Part shown: in pieces, positions 33,170 through 45,362 of the stretch
Layout: each line of letters opens with the position of its first letter
Position numbering within the stretch: the stretch's first letter is position 1
Source of the DNA: Cyrtodaria siliqua
Taxonomy: Eukaryota; Mollusca; Bivalvia; Adapedonta; Hiatellidae
Assembly: GCA_037043455.1 (NCBI GenBank)
Contig: JAWPHD010001809.1
Location: 62,001-126,000 of the forward strand
DNA: 64,000 bases
Direction of reading: 5' to 3'
The notes under the pieces: generated by a model
What the model was told of the DNA's origin: nothing
Database searches by the model: none
Seen by the model: the letters and a program-made list of their open reading frames with translations, nothing else
Made by a program: the position numbers and the translations under genes

Positions 33170-35070
33170 TTACATCAACCAAACTGAATATACTATTAAC
33201 ACAGATAATATAAACACAAATATACATCAACCAAACTGAATATACTATTAACACAGATAATATAAACACAAATATACCTCAACCACACTGAATATACTAT
33301 TAACACAGATAATATAAACACAAATATACATCAACCAAACTGAATATACTATTAACACAGATAATATAAACACAAATATACATCAACCACACTGAATATA
33401 CTATTAACACAGATAATATAAACACAAATATACATCAATTAAACTGAATATACTATTAACACAGATAATATAAACACAAATATACATCAACCACACTGAA
33501 TATACTATTAACACAGATAATATAAACACAAATATACATCAACCACACTGAATATAGTATTAACACAGATAATATAAACACAAATATACATCAACCACAC
33601 TGAATATAGTATTAACACAGATAATATAAACACAAATATACATCAACCACACTGAATATACTATTAACACAGATAATATAAACACAAATATACATCAACC
33701 ACACTGAATATACTATTAACACAGATAATATAAACACAAATATACATCAACCAAACGGAATATACTATTAACACAGATAATGTAAACACAAATATACATC
33801 AACCACACTGAATATACTATTAACACAGATAATATAAACACAAATATACATCAACCACACTGAATATACTATTAAGACAGATAATATAAACACAAATATA
33901 CATCAATCACTCTGAATATACTATTAACACAGATAATATAAACACAAATATACATCAACCACACTGAATATACTATTAACACAGATAATATAAACACAAA
34001 TATACATCAACCACACTGAATATACTATTAACACAGATAATATAAACACAAATATACATCAACCACACTGAATATACTATTAACACAGATAATATAAACA
34101 CAAATATACATCAACCACACGGAATATACTATTAACACAGATAATATAAACACAAATATACATCAACCACACTGAATATACTATTAACACAGATAATATA
34201 AACACAAATATACATCAACCAAACGGAATATACTATTAACAAAAATAATGTAAACACAAATATACATCAACCACACTGAATATACTATTAACACAGATAA
34301 TATAAACACAAATATACATCAACCACACTGAATATACTATTAACACAGATAATATAAACACAAATATACATCAACCACTCTGAATATACTATTAACACAG
34401 ATAATATAAACACAAATATACATCAACCACACTGAATATACTATTAACACAGATAATATAAACACAAATATACATCAACCACACTGAATATACTATTAAC
34501 ACAGATAATATAAACACAAATATACATCAACCACACTGAATATACTATTAACACAGATAATATAAACACAAATATACATCAACCAAACGGAATATACTAT
34601 TAACACAGATAATATAAACACAAATATACATCAACCACACTGAATATACTATTAACACAGATAATATAAACGCAAATATACATCAACCACACTGAATATA
34701 CTATTAACACAGATAATATAAACACAAATATACATCAACCACACTGTATATACTATTAACACAGATAATATAAACACAAATATACATCAACCAAACGGAA
34801 TATACTATTAACACAGATAATATAAACACAAATATACATCAACCACACTGAATATACTATTAACACAGATAATATAAACACAAAAATACATAAACCACAC
34901 TGAATATACTATTAACACAGATAATATAAACACAAATATACATCAACCACACCGAATATACTATTAACACAGCTAATATAAACACAAATATACATCAACC
35001 AAACTGAATATACTATTAACACAGATAATATAAACACAAATATACATCAACCACACTGAATATACTATTA
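33170..35070. repeat. Minisatellite, 52-bp unit, about 36 copies
   Basis: The unit reads TATACATCAACCACACTGAA, TATACTATTAACACAGATAA, TATAAACACAAA. Copies are highly uniform. Variants CCAAACGGAA and CCAAACTGAA recur; the CCAAACGGAA variant followed by AATGTAAAC appears near 33750 and 34215, which suggests block duplication. Noncoding. Confidence 0.97.
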
Positions 35071-35520
35071 TTGAACTCAGATATTCGGCAAACTGAATGT
35101 ACTATAAAACAGATATGCAGCAACCAAACAGACTGAATTATAAACACAGCTTTTCATCAACCAAACTGAATGTACGGTTAATATAGCTATTCAGCAACCA
35201 AACTGAATGCACTATTCACAGATATACAGCAACCAAACTGAATGTACTAATCACAGAAATACAGCAACCAAACTGAATGTACTAATCACAGATATACAGC
35301 AACCAAACTGAATATACTATAAACACAGATATATATCAAACTGAATGTACTTTAAACAGATATCTAGCAACCAAATAATAAATTATAAACACAGCGTTTC
35401 AGCAACCAAACTGAATGTTCTATAAACATAGATATAGAGCAACCAAACTAATTGTACTATTGACATGGGTATACAGCAACTAAACGTTATATACTCTTGA
35501 AACAGATAAACAGTTACCAA
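35071..35520. repeat. Diverged border of the 52-bp array
   Basis: Shorter irregular units built on CAGCAACCAAACTGAATGTA and ACAGATATACAGCAACCA continue from the array. The ancestral motif CAACCAAACTGAATRTACT links them to the main unit. Confidence 0.75.
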
Positions 35521-36087
35521 ACTGAGTATGTGGGTTCTATCATTACCAGACTCCCGTGTAACTTTAATTGCCTGTAAAATGAGCAGTATACCATTTGACA
35601 TTAAATTGACTCTGTGCGCTGTGTCATATATCTCTTTCATGTCTTGCTTAATTTAAACTAAACGGACGGGCTTCCATTTTACAATAATCATAAGTCTTCT
35701 ATACATTTAGCGCTCCCATGTAACCCAAATATTGAAAGCCCGTACAATTTGTATCATTATCTAGTTGAGTGCAAAGTACATGTAATTTCGGCTAAATCAA
35801 TCATAGGCTCCTGTATTCACAGTCTTAACATAGCCGATGAAATGTGCAATAATTGTGTTTGAGGCAAAAATCTGGTGTTACTGACGTTATATTTTTTTGG
35901 GGCATAGGTTTCCCTGAACCATCACATTTCCTTCGTACATAGGTAAATTCGCCATATATAATAAACAAATAATTGCATCCTCAAATGAGAATAATATGAG
36001 AATGATTCTCATATGATTTTTCCTTCGATTCTTATATAAAAGGAACGATATATAATTCTCATATATATATAATGCTTTATATGATAT
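35521..36087. other. Unassigned AT-rich DNA
   Basis: Towards the right end there are repeated ATATGAGAAT/ATTCTCATAT palindromes (35993-36063), which continue at 36440-36660 beyond the inserted element. No gene seen. Confidence 0.5.
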
Positions 36088-36432
36088 TTATCACATAACT
36101 TACGGTGTGGGAGTGGAATAACACCATTCTATATTTTCGATATAACTATGCAAATAAGCACAGTACGCGCTGTCAAAAAGTCGATAATGACTATGATCCA
36201 ATTCCCACGGTTTATGACGGTTTCGCGTGTTAAAGTGACAGGCAAAATGCGATAAAAGTCGATATGTGAGTCATGTGATAAATAGAATCTAACATTCGTT
36301 CTCATTCATTATTGAATTTATTAAACTCGTCAGCAAAAATTATATAATGCTCGGCAAGAGCCTCGCATTATATCATTTTGCCAACTCGTTTAATAAATTC
36401 AATAATGAATCAGTACTCATGTAAGATCCTCT
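36088..36432 (+). mobile_element. Foldback-type element, ~345 bp (family also at 60276-61650)
   Basis: Left part GATATTTATCACATAACTTA and CGGTGTGGGAGTGGAATAAC; centre GACAGGCAAAATGCGATAAA. The right part is a hairpin with arms ATTCATTATTGAATTTATTA and AACTCGT-AGCAAAA around GCTCGGCAAGAGCCTCGC. The end is TAAGATCCTCTAT. A reverse-orientation copy split by a mariner-like insert lies at 60276-61650. It is embedded in an ATATGAGAAT-rich tract that appears on both sides. Confidence 0.7.
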
Positions 36433-36795
36433 ATTTATATAAAAGGAGTTTCATATAATTTTCATATGGGAATATAGAGTTTTAAAGCACAAACATTTCC
36501 TTATAATTTTCATGAAACGTATTTGTCAACTTTTATATAATTCTCATATGATGCTTATATGATTCTTATTTACAAAATGTTATATGAGAATATTGTACTG
36601 CTCATTTTATAGTATCATATAAAAGCTATCATATAAGGATATATGATACTTATATGTTTCAAAAAGTGAAGTTTACATACCCAAAAGCGACCAGTATTTG
36701 TTAAATGTGTTTCTGTCTTGTTAGTTTAGTTTATTCTCGCGTCATACATGTAAGCACATACTGCTTACCTCATTCCCCTTCCACACACGCGCTCG

Positions 36796-36799
<4 letters not shown>
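36433..36799. other. AT-rich tract with ATATGAGAAT palindromes
   Basis: Repeated TTCATATAATTTTCATATG, ATTCTCATATGATGC and TATATGATACTTATATG phrases. No gene is supported. Confidence 0.5.

Positions 36800-36858
<59 letters not shown>
36800..36858. repeat. (CA)n microsatellite, about 29 units
   Basis: Uninterrupted AC dinucleotides. An open frame across it would give threonine-histidine repeats and is incidental. Confidence 0.97.
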
Positions 36859-36860
<2 letters not shown>

Positions 36861-37384
36861 TATCAGCTAGTTCAGCGTTTGAATTTTGCTACACCGACTG
36901 AGGAAGGCACGAACGATAACTCTACGTCACGTGAAGGGACTACTTTATCAGCCAATGACTTTGATGATATTTACCTAGATTTGGTGTTATATACCGGTTA
37001 TATCATGTATGACCCTAACCTTATGTAAGGGTCGTTGACTTCATCTCTATGGTATGTAGGTGAAGTTGTCCAAAACTATATGATGTATGCATGACCACCC
37101 ATTAGGATGTTAACCACCTGCCGTGATGTTATTGCTTTAGCTCAGTAGAACTCTGTTGAAGGAAATCGCAATATAGCGCGAACAACATTATCTTTAAACA
37201 TAGCTAACTCAGAAATAATAGATACTGAAGCCGGAGTTACGCTGTGTACTGCATCGATAAACGAGATTGTAACAATGTACTAAATCATGCAAAAAGTATC
37301 TATAAAAGTCGAGCAGTAAAGGTAGCATTCAAGGACCACAGTCAACCAAAAACACGCACGGAAACAAACAACAGCTAGAAAGGT

Positions 37385-37540
37385 GAATAAAAGGCTAGAT
37401 ATGAAATCACAAACATGAAAGTGTTGACAATAGGTTACAGCCTTGAAACGGTCAGTGGCAAAAAAGGGCTGTGGGTGGTGTGGGGTGGGGGGAGGGGTGG
37501 GGGGGGGGACGGAGTGGGGGATGGGTAAACCTGTTCAAGG
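37385..37540 (+). repeat. Dispersed repeat fragment followed by a G-run tract
   Basis: AAAGTGTTGACAATAGG, CCTTGAAACGGTCAGTGGCA and AAAAAGGGCTG match the complement of 54950-55060. Directly after it, 37466-37526 is almost pure G/T with runs of 4-10 G, which could form a G-quadruplex on the plus strand. Confidence 0.6.
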
Positions 37541-39040
37541 GGGTACCAAACCTCACACTTTCCCTAGTGTCATCCCAATAAAAGGAACCTATGTAAATAA
37601 AGATATCCTTAACAAGTTATATTCTTTAACAAACAAGGCATTAATAGGAAATATAAGTATAACACATAGATAATCATGTATATATATAAAATAAAGCATA
37701 GAAAGCCACACAGTGATTACTCAATGACTTGGCAGAAGCCAGAACAACAAGAGAAAAAAACCGTTAAGGGTACAACATGACAAGATTTAAGACAAAATTG
37801 TCATTTTGAGAATTATAAACTATTAAAAATAGTGTGTTTTCAACTAACAGTACCAATTAAATGTTTTTTGTTAAGTAATTCACTTGAATTCAGGTTTAAA
37901 CTTTCATAAACCTAAACAACAACATCCATCAGTTCAAAATCGAATAATTTGATGGCTCAATCTATGTAGTCATGTATCCAACATACATAAAGTCTTGTTT
38001 CAATGACTCCAAAAATTCAAATATGTACTGGATTCCCAAATTACACAAACAACCTATTACAAGTATTTACTCCACTTTAAACTTCTAGTCTGATCAAGTT
38101 AAACAGTAGTGTGCTAAAGCATTTGACAACTCTATGGTTAATTTAGCGTGGTCAATTAAACTTTCTAGAGACGTTTTTGATAACATGTTTAGTAAGCGTC
38201 AAGTTCCATCTATAAGTACGTATTGGTAGTCCACACAATAAGCCCAGTTGTTCAAAGATCCTTGGTTGGTGTAAACTTTCAAAGTACATTTTCACATAAA
38301 AATTCTTTCGTACTACTAAATGTTTCTTCTTAACATAATGCTTTCACATGCTCAATTTCTGGTAGAAATATTCATTTATCGGAAATTCAGAGAGGTTTGA
38401 AATTTTGACTTAATTTAACGCTAGGTTAAGTTAACCGATCTTTGAACAACTGTTTATAGACAAATTGTTGGTATCCCAATATGTATAAACTGGGCACCTC
38501 TTGTTGCAGATTTGTTTTCGAATTGCTATGAAAGAGCTAGAGTTCGTGTCTTTCACCTGATACTCAGGCGGATGTTATCGAAGCCTGGAATAGACATTGC
38601 ACATTGACAACCTTTGCTTTTCTACTTAGGATAATACTGTCTGTCCTAAAGGTCTCACTTAACAGTTATTTCCCTTGCCAGTCACGGTAGAACTTTCTGG
38701 AGCTTAAACAAAAGATCTGTGTTATTCGGTGCCTGCTTATTTCTTAAAATGTGCAAATATTTTCTCTTTTTTTGTTGCAGTGACAAGAATGGGACAAGTT
38801 CATGATTTCATACAGGTTAGGATATGCCTAAATGTTTCTGAGCCCAGATCTGAGAATCTAATACTGGGTAGTGATATATTTGAAAATGTCAGTGAAATGG
38901 ACAAATTCAAGAGGGTCTCTTCAAACTATTGATATTAAAATAAAGCAAATTGGTCAACCCCGTGTTTTTTGTTGGATATTTCGTGCAACAGACATCAAGT
39001 TTCACAAAGAAAATATTTTTAAGAAAATTCATTAAGTTCT
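37541..39040. other. Unassigned DNA, no gene seen
   Basis: A strong acceptor-like tract (TTTTTTTGTTGCAG near 38780) is followed by a 35-bp open stretch and a GTTAGG donor, but the short peptide has no recognisable family. No repeat was recognised. Confidence 0.4.
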
Positions 39041-39054
39041 ACAGTGGTCCAGAG

Positions 39055-39226
39055 GGGTCCTGCTACATATGCAGAGCTATGTAAAATTAACTGTGTTGTG
39101 AGACGTAAAGAGCTTCAACTCAACAAAGCTTCTCTCGTTGGAGAAATAAAAAGCAAACGTTATGACAAGAGAGATGCTGTCACTTTTGACATCTTTAACC
39201 ACCTTTTAAACGTGGATGTTCTCTAA
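39055..39226 (+). pseudogene. Possible retroelement protein fragment (KELQLNKA...YDKRDA)
   Basis: A 60-codon frame ends KELQLNKASLVGEIKSKRYD then KRDAVTFDIFNHLLNVDVL. The order KEL-LNKA, I-SK-YDKRD, F-I-N resembles a segment common in invertebrate reverse-transcriptase-containing proteins, where YDKRDDFDF-IVNFP is typical. About 15 expected residues between NKA and the YDKRD block are missing, and no catalytic motif is nearby. The resemblance is from memory and weak. Confidence 0.3.
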
Positions 39227-39385
39227 TGAGGTTTAGAGCGTTTAGTCGAGTTGAGGACTTCAGCATTGGTAGCCTCTGTTTAACTTAAAAGCTACTCCAT
39301 CAGGGGTACCGTAACCATAAACTTTGAAAAACCTTTACACAAATGGAGTATCGTACCGTTGGTCGCATTTTAATATAAAGGAAAT

Positions 39386-39877
39386 TCAAGAACTCTTCTT
39401 GCGATAAGGACTATCCCCAACTGTGACGTTATTTACACACTTTGCCGCTGTGCCGAGTGGCTTTCACGCTGACACGAAGGTGTTCTGCAGCTTGTGCTTC
39501 AGTTTGGAGCGCTTTCATAGAATCCTTATCAAACTTGTTAGACAGTTTAACAGGTTATGACCATATCATCACAATGGCTGTTTATTGGTTAACCCATTTA
39601 CAATTTGGCGCTACACCTTCTTCCTTGATTGTGCGAATACGCGACATATTGTGAACTCTATGATAACATATTCCTAAATCCTAAAAAAAAGGTAACGGTT
39701 AATGTTTGTCTAATCTGGTCTTATTGTGCCCTTAACGGTTTATACTCTTGTTACTCTAGTTTCTGCCAAGTCAGTGACCTTAACGGTTTATTCTCTTGTT
39801 ACTCCAGTTTCTGCCAAGTCAGTGAGTACTTACTTTGTGATTTCTTGGCTTTAGTTTCCTACATTCATATATACATG
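39386..39877 (+). repeat. Left flank of the 53-bp array, shared with 2.04-2.49 kb
   Basis: AAGAACTCTTCTTGCGATAA, GGACTATCCCCAACTGTGAC, TAACCCATTTACAATTTGG, TTGATTGTGCGAATACG and AGTCAGTGAGTACTTACTTT correspond in order to blocks of 2083-2490. An extra duplicated phrase (AACGGTTTATACTCTTGTTA at about 39733, AACGGTTTATTCTCTTGTTA at about 39782, 49 bp apart) is found only here. Confidence 0.65.
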
Positions 39878-40872
39878 ATCATCCCGTGTATGCATACTTT
39901 GTTTCTATTTATTAATGCGGCACCCCTGTTGTCATCCCGTGTATGCATACTTTGTTTATATTTATTAATGCGGCATCCTGTTGTCATCCCGTGTATGCAT
40001 ACTTTGTTTCTATTTATTAATGCGGTACCCCCGTTGTCATCCCGTGTATGCATACTTTGTTTCTATTTATTAATAATGCACCCCTGTTGTCATCCCGTGT
40101 ATGCATACTTTGTTTCTATTTATTAATGCGTTACCCCTGTTGTCATCCCGTGTATGCATACTTAGTTTCTGTTTATCAATGCGGCACCCCGGCACCCCTG
40201 CTGACATCCCGTGTATGCATACTTTGCTTTTATTTATTAATGTGGCACTCCTGTTGTCATTACGTGTATGTATACTTTGTTTCAATTTATTAATGTGACA
40301 CCCCTGTTGTCATCCCGTGTATGCATACTTTGTTTCTATTTATCAATGCGGCACCCCTGTTGTAATCCCGTGTAAGCATACTTTGTTTCTATTTATTAAT
40401 GCGGCACCCCTGTTGTCATCCCGTGTATGCATACTTTGTTTCTGTTTATTAATGCGACACCCCTGTTGTCATCCCGTGTATGCATACTTTGTTTCAATTT
40501 ATTAATGTGACACCCCTGTTGTCATCCCGTGTATGCATACTTTGTTTCTATTTATCAATGCGGCACCCCTGTTGTAATCCCGTGTAAGCATACTTTGTTT
40601 CTATTTATCAATGCGGCACCCCTGTTGTCATCCCGTGTATGCATACTTTGTTTCTGTTTATTAATGCGACACCCCTGTTGTCATCCCGTGTATGCATACT
40701 TTGTTTCTGTTTATTAATGCGACACCCCTGTTGTCATCCCGTGTATGCATACTTTGTTTCTGTTTATTAATGCGACACCCCTGTTGTCATCCCGTGTATG
40801 CATACTTTGTTTCTGTTTATTAATGCGACACCCCTGTTGTCATCCCGTGTATGCATACTTTGTTTCTGTTTA
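39878..40872. repeat. Minisatellite, 53-bp unit, left part
   Basis: The unit reads GTATGCATACTTTGTTTCTA, TTTATTAATGCGGCACCCCT, GTTGTCATCCCGT. About 19 copies lie before a MITE interrupts at 40877; the array resumes at 41427. A block of four units (40265-40500) is repeated at 40477-40712. Repeated peptides (CILCFYLLMRHPCCHPV type) follow the unit and shift frame each copy. Confidence 0.97.
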
Positions 40873-40876
40873 TTAA

Positions 40877-41422
40877 AGGGAATGTAGCGCCACAGCCAAA
40901 CCATCATTATTATTGAGAGTTCTGAAATACTTGAATAAGGTTGAAAGAATTATCAAAATCGGATGATAAACAAAGACGATATGATCATTTAAAGTTTCTG
41001 TTAAAACGGATATGGAAGCGGCCATTTTGAGAGCTATGACATCACGGTTCTAAATGACCATATATGGAATATTTATAAATATGAAAATTTACTGATTTAT
41101 AGGGAAAAAATGACATCAACTGTATGAAAAATATGTAATACTTAATGGCAATAATGATTTATAACACCAGTTAAAAAAAAATCATTCATTTGCAGTGATT
41201 TTCTTCGTTTTAAATGATATTTATTAATATTCCATATATGGTAATATGGAACTATGACGTCATAGTTCTAAAAATGGCGGCTCCCATATTTGTTTTAGAA
41301 CAACCTTTAAATGGTCATATCTTTTTTGTTTATCATCCGATTTTGATAATTCTTTCACCCTTTTCCAAGTTTTTCAGAACTCTCAGTAATATAGTTTGTT
41401 TGGCTGTGGCGCTACATTCCCT
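40877..41422. mobile_element. TTAA-flanked foldback MITE inserted in the 53-bp array, 546 bp
   Basis: The ends are AGGGAATGTAGCGCCACAGC and its complement, with arms that pair for most of the element: GTTTATCATCCGATTTTGAT on the right mirrors ATCAAAATCGGATGATAAAC on the left, and CCATATATGGAATAT pairs further in. TTAA is present on both sides (40873-40876 and 41423-41426). Removing the insert and one TTAA restores the array unit TGTTTATTAATGCGACACC exactly. This is a piggyBac/Kolobok-type target duplication. No transposase. Confidence 0.93.
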
Positions 41423-41426
41423 TTAA

Positions 41427-42735
41427 TGCGACACCCCTGTTGTCATCCCGTGTATGCATACTTTGTTTCTGTTTATTAATGCGACACCCCTGTTGTCATC
41501 CCGTGTATGCATACTTTGCTTCTATTTATCAATGTGACACCCCTGTTGTCATCCCGTGAATGCATACTGTGTTTCTATTTATCAATGTGGCACCCCTGTT
41601 GTCATCCCGTGTATGCATACTTTGTTCTATTTATCAATGCGGCACCCCTGTTGTCATCCCGTGTATGCATACTTTGTTCTATTTATCAATGCGGCACCCC
41701 TGTTGTCATCCCGTGTATGCATACTTTGTTCTATTTATCAATGCGGCACCCCTGTTGTCATCCCGTGTATGCATACTTTGTTCTATTTATCAATGCGGCA
41801 CCCCTGTTGTCATCCCGTGTATGCATACTTTGTTCTATTTATCAATGCGGCACCCCTGTTGTCATCCCGTGTATGCATACTTTGTTCTATTTATCAATGC
41901 GGCACCCCTGTTGTCATCCCGTGTATGCATACTTTGTTTCTATTTATCAATGCGGCACTCCTGTTGTAATCCCGTGTAAGCATACTTTGTTTCTATTTAT
42001 TAATGCGGCACCCCTGTTGTCATCCCGTGTAAGCATACTTTGTTTCTATTTATTAATGCGGCACCCCTGTTGTCATCCCGTGTAAGCATACTTTGTTTCT
42101 ATTTATCAATGCGGCACTCCTGTTGTAATCCCGTGTATGCATACTTTGTTTCTATTTATCAATGCGGCACTCCTGTTGTAATCCCGTGTAAGCATACTTT
42201 GTTTCTATTTATTAATGCGGCACCCCTGTTGTCATCCCGTGTATGCATACTTTGTTTCTGTTTATTAATGCGACACCCCTGTTGTCATCCCGTGTATGCA
42301 TACTTTGTTTCTGTTTATTAATGCGGCACCCCTGTTATCATCCCGTGTATGCATACTTTGTTTCTGTTTATTAATGCGGCACTCCTGTTGTCATCCCGTG
42401 TATGCATACTTTGTTTCTGTTTATTAATGCGGCACTCCTGTTGTCATCCCGTGTATGCATACTTTGTTTCTGTTTATTAATGCGGCACTCCTGTTGTCAT
42501 CCCGTGTATGCATACTTTGTTTCTGTTTATTAATGCGGCACCCCTGTTATCATCCCGTGTATGCATACTTTGTTTCTGTTTATTAATGCGGCACTCCTGT
42601 TGTCATCCCGTGTATGCATACTTTGTTTCTGTTTATTAATGTGGCACTCCTGTTGTCATTACGTGTATGTATACTTTGTTTCTGTTTATTAATGCGGCAC
42701 CCCTGTTATCATCCCGTTTATGCATACTTTGTTTT
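41427..42735. repeat. Minisatellite, 53-bp unit, right part
   Basis: Continuation of the array. Between 41625 and 41935 is a homogeneous run of 52-bp variants that have lost one T (TTTGTTCTATTTATC), evidence of local amplification of one mutated unit. Later copies alternate CACCCCTG and CACTCCTG. About 25 copies. Confidence 0.97.
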
Positions 42736-43031
42736 TATTTTCCTTGTAAGTGTTTGTTTACAATTCGTGTTGCTATGTGACGCTACGTCCTGTTCTTTTG
42801 TTTTCAGAAAGAACGTGGTAAACGTGTGTACAGAAATATGAAACACAAGCACATAACAGGCTAGGAAAAGTGCAAGCCGACGCTTGAAAACAATCGTCGT
42901 AGGAAACAAAAATCAAGACTTTTGGACATAAATAAAATAGGAAACCCTGTTTCATGCGAACGAAATAAATACATGGCGTCACGCTATCATTGACGGTAAT
43001 GTAAGAATAATAACGGATATAATAGAATCCT
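42736..43031. other. Unassigned DNA right of the 53-bp array
   Basis: No recognised gene or repeat. Confidence 0.45.
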
Positions 43032-43035
43032 ATTA

Positions 43036-43472
43036 GGTCTCACACCTCAATTAATTTTCCCATAGGGTTACTGTACAGCCTTTTCCAACATCTGAGTTTC
43101 AAAGCAGGGCAGCAGACATTGTTGTTGGTTTAATATCTTCAGTATAGCCAAGACCAGTAATTTAAAACAATAAAATACATAAGTTAGCCAGGTTGGTATT
43201 TTTTCTCGCTCATTTTGTGAACCCTATGGAAAATACAAAATTCATACAGTATCTAGCTGAATATGCGGTGCTTCGGTCAAACAATTCTGAAATTTGAATG
43301 AAACCTCATATCAACATCTGTCTTTTACACTGCAGATGTATGCTAAAGCAAAGAAAACCCTATTTTTCAAATTAAAAATTGCCTAAAATTGAGAAAAAAT
43401 AGAATTATTTTCTGTTTTCCTTTTGTCTCTAGGTCCGTGAGCTTTCAAGGGAGATAATAGAGGTGTGAGACC
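43036..43472. mobile_element. MITE with GGTCTCACACCTC ends, ATTA target duplication, 437 bp
   Basis: The left end GGTCTCACACCTC pairs perfectly with the right end GAGGTGTGAGACC. ATTA flanks both sides (43032-43035 and 43473-43476). The interior has no coding potential. Superfamily not assigned; the terminal repeat differs from the other families in the window. Confidence 0.85.
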
Positions 43473-43659
43473 ATTACATGTTCGGGTGTTTGGGGGCCAA
43501 GGGAAGTCACTCCTCACACGGACCACTTACCTCTCATGCTCACTATTATATGTACGTGAACTTAATATAAACAGAGAAGAAGACCAACTGAAGATGAACT
43601 ATTGTTTCTAGTGCACTTGTTTCTGCCAAAGGTTGTTTGGATTTTCAGACACTATTTAA

Positions 43660-44231
43660 CTATTGTTTGGGGCGCTTGTTTCAGCCAAAAGTTTTTCTGC
43701 AGTAACTCGAGCAATTTAAATAATACGTACATCAGTTATATATCATTAGAACTGGCATTTTTAGTGGTAAATAAAACTACTTTATTTTTGAAAATCAGTT
43801 GAGAAATAAATATTTTACAGCCAAAATGATTTTTTGATGGGGCTTTTCCTATGTAAATTCCTTGTTGATGGGACAGCAAAAAATTACAAAATGTCAAATA
43901 ACTTCAGTAAAACTTGATATTTGGTTATTAAACTTTCAGGGTGTCTTAATGTACTAATATCCAACAATTTAAAACTATTTTTGAATAAAAAATCTAAAAA
44001 AATATATTTTTCGAATTTTTCATGCAGCAGAATTTTGCATTGAAAATGACCCATCAAAATCAACTTTCGCACATGAAATTTTTATTTCTCAACCGATTTT
44101 GAAAAGTAAAGTATTTTTATTTACCACTAAAATTGTCTGTTCCACTGATATATAACTTATATAGGTAGTAGATTAATTTTATCTTAAAAGTCCAAAAAAC
44201 CTTTGGCTGAAACAAGCGCCCCAAACAATAG
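43660..44231. mobile_element. Foldback MITE with CTATTGTTTGGGGCGCTTG ends, 572 bp
   Basis: The left end CTATTGTTTGGGGCGCTTGT, followed by TTCAGCCAAAAG, is mirrored by CTTTGGCTGAAACAAGCGCC-CCAAACAATAG. Inner sequence also pairs (TTTTAGTGGTAAATAAAA with TTTTATTTACCACTAAAA, and TTGAGAAATAAA with TTTATTTCTCAA). A diverged piece of the left end lies just outside at 43604-43648. Target duplication not clear. Confidence 0.8.
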
Positions 44232-45362
44232 TACCTAAATAGTTATAAATCAGTGAAACAGGTATTTTTAGTGGTATAATAGAAAAACAAAACTATCGAC
44301 CCATTCTGGATTATATGTATGTTAATTGACAGCAATGCATCTCAATGGCTTCACAATTAGTTTTTCATCTGGTGAAAGCTCTTGTAAACATAGAATTTTA
44401 CCAATGTATTCATCGAGCCTTAACAATACCGGTCCAGAATACTTTAACCAGAAATAAAACTGAAATCAGTACATAGGCTTACACTCTTAAGTGCAAGCCT
44501 ATGTATTTCCAGTGTGACCTTAATTCTAACAGTGCTTACACTGATCACGTTATGGGTTTTGTGAAAGATAATCCGAATACAACATAAATATGATTTTTTT
44601 TTATTCAAGTACAAATATAACATAAACGTCTGGTATATTGCTTCTGTATACACATACAATAAGGTTAGTATCTAGTGTAAGACAACAGTGAATGTTAACA
44701 CAAAACTAATAACAAACAGATTGAAAACTTCCTATCTGAACCAAAGAAAAAGCCAATATCATGTGGCACCTTAACTTTTCCTTCTAACTCTTCTTCAAAG
44801 TCATTGTTTTTTATGAGAATACATTCATAATGAATACCAAAATGGGATTATACCGATTTATTTTTATTTTCTAAATAAGATATTATATAAAGAGCTGTTT
44901 AAATTTAAAAATATCATCAGTTATGGCTTTTCCATTAAAAACCAAGCAACTGACGTAGTCAACCTTTCCTTCAAACTTCTTTTTTGCTTTAAATGTTAAA
45001 GTAACGAAAACACCATCAGCAAAAAGAGAAATACATTTATGATGGGTTTTGACATAAATGAAACGTATATGCATAAAACTCTCAATGATATGTGTGTTTA
45101 AATTCGGGCAATATTTTTTGAAATTTCCGCAATGTGCCACATGAAATTTAGATACATTTCACAGTTTCCTATCTATTTGTTATTATGTCTGTGATGTTAG
45201 TTACCGTTCTTAAACTTCTACAATATGTCACATGTGACATAAGATGTTACAAATAAAACATGCAACCATTATATCAATGGCACAAGTTTTGCAGAAGAAT
45301 GTAAACAGCAAACACGAGAATATATACTGAGCAAAATAAATTTAGCGCTTAAAATGCATGTC
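44232..45362. other. Unassigned DNA with a strong hairpin at 44470-44505
   Basis: TACATAGGCTTACACT and AGTGCAAGCCTATGTA pair at 15 of 16 positions around a 4-nt loop. No coding region or promoter is evident nearby. Otherwise AT-rich. Confidence 0.5.

Noticed and set aside
36705..37028. 107-codon frame with threonine-histidine repeats
   Set aside because: It is the (CA)n microsatellite read through.
38780..38816. Microexon-like stretch between TTTTGTTGCAG and GTTAGG
   Set aside because: The sites look good, but the 35-bp peptide (TRMGQVHDFIQ) has no family match I know and no neighbouring exon was found.
41507..42085. A 192-codon cysteine/histidine-rich frame
   Set aside because: It is the 53-bp array read through. 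The peptide changes frame every unit and has no unique flank or splice signals.
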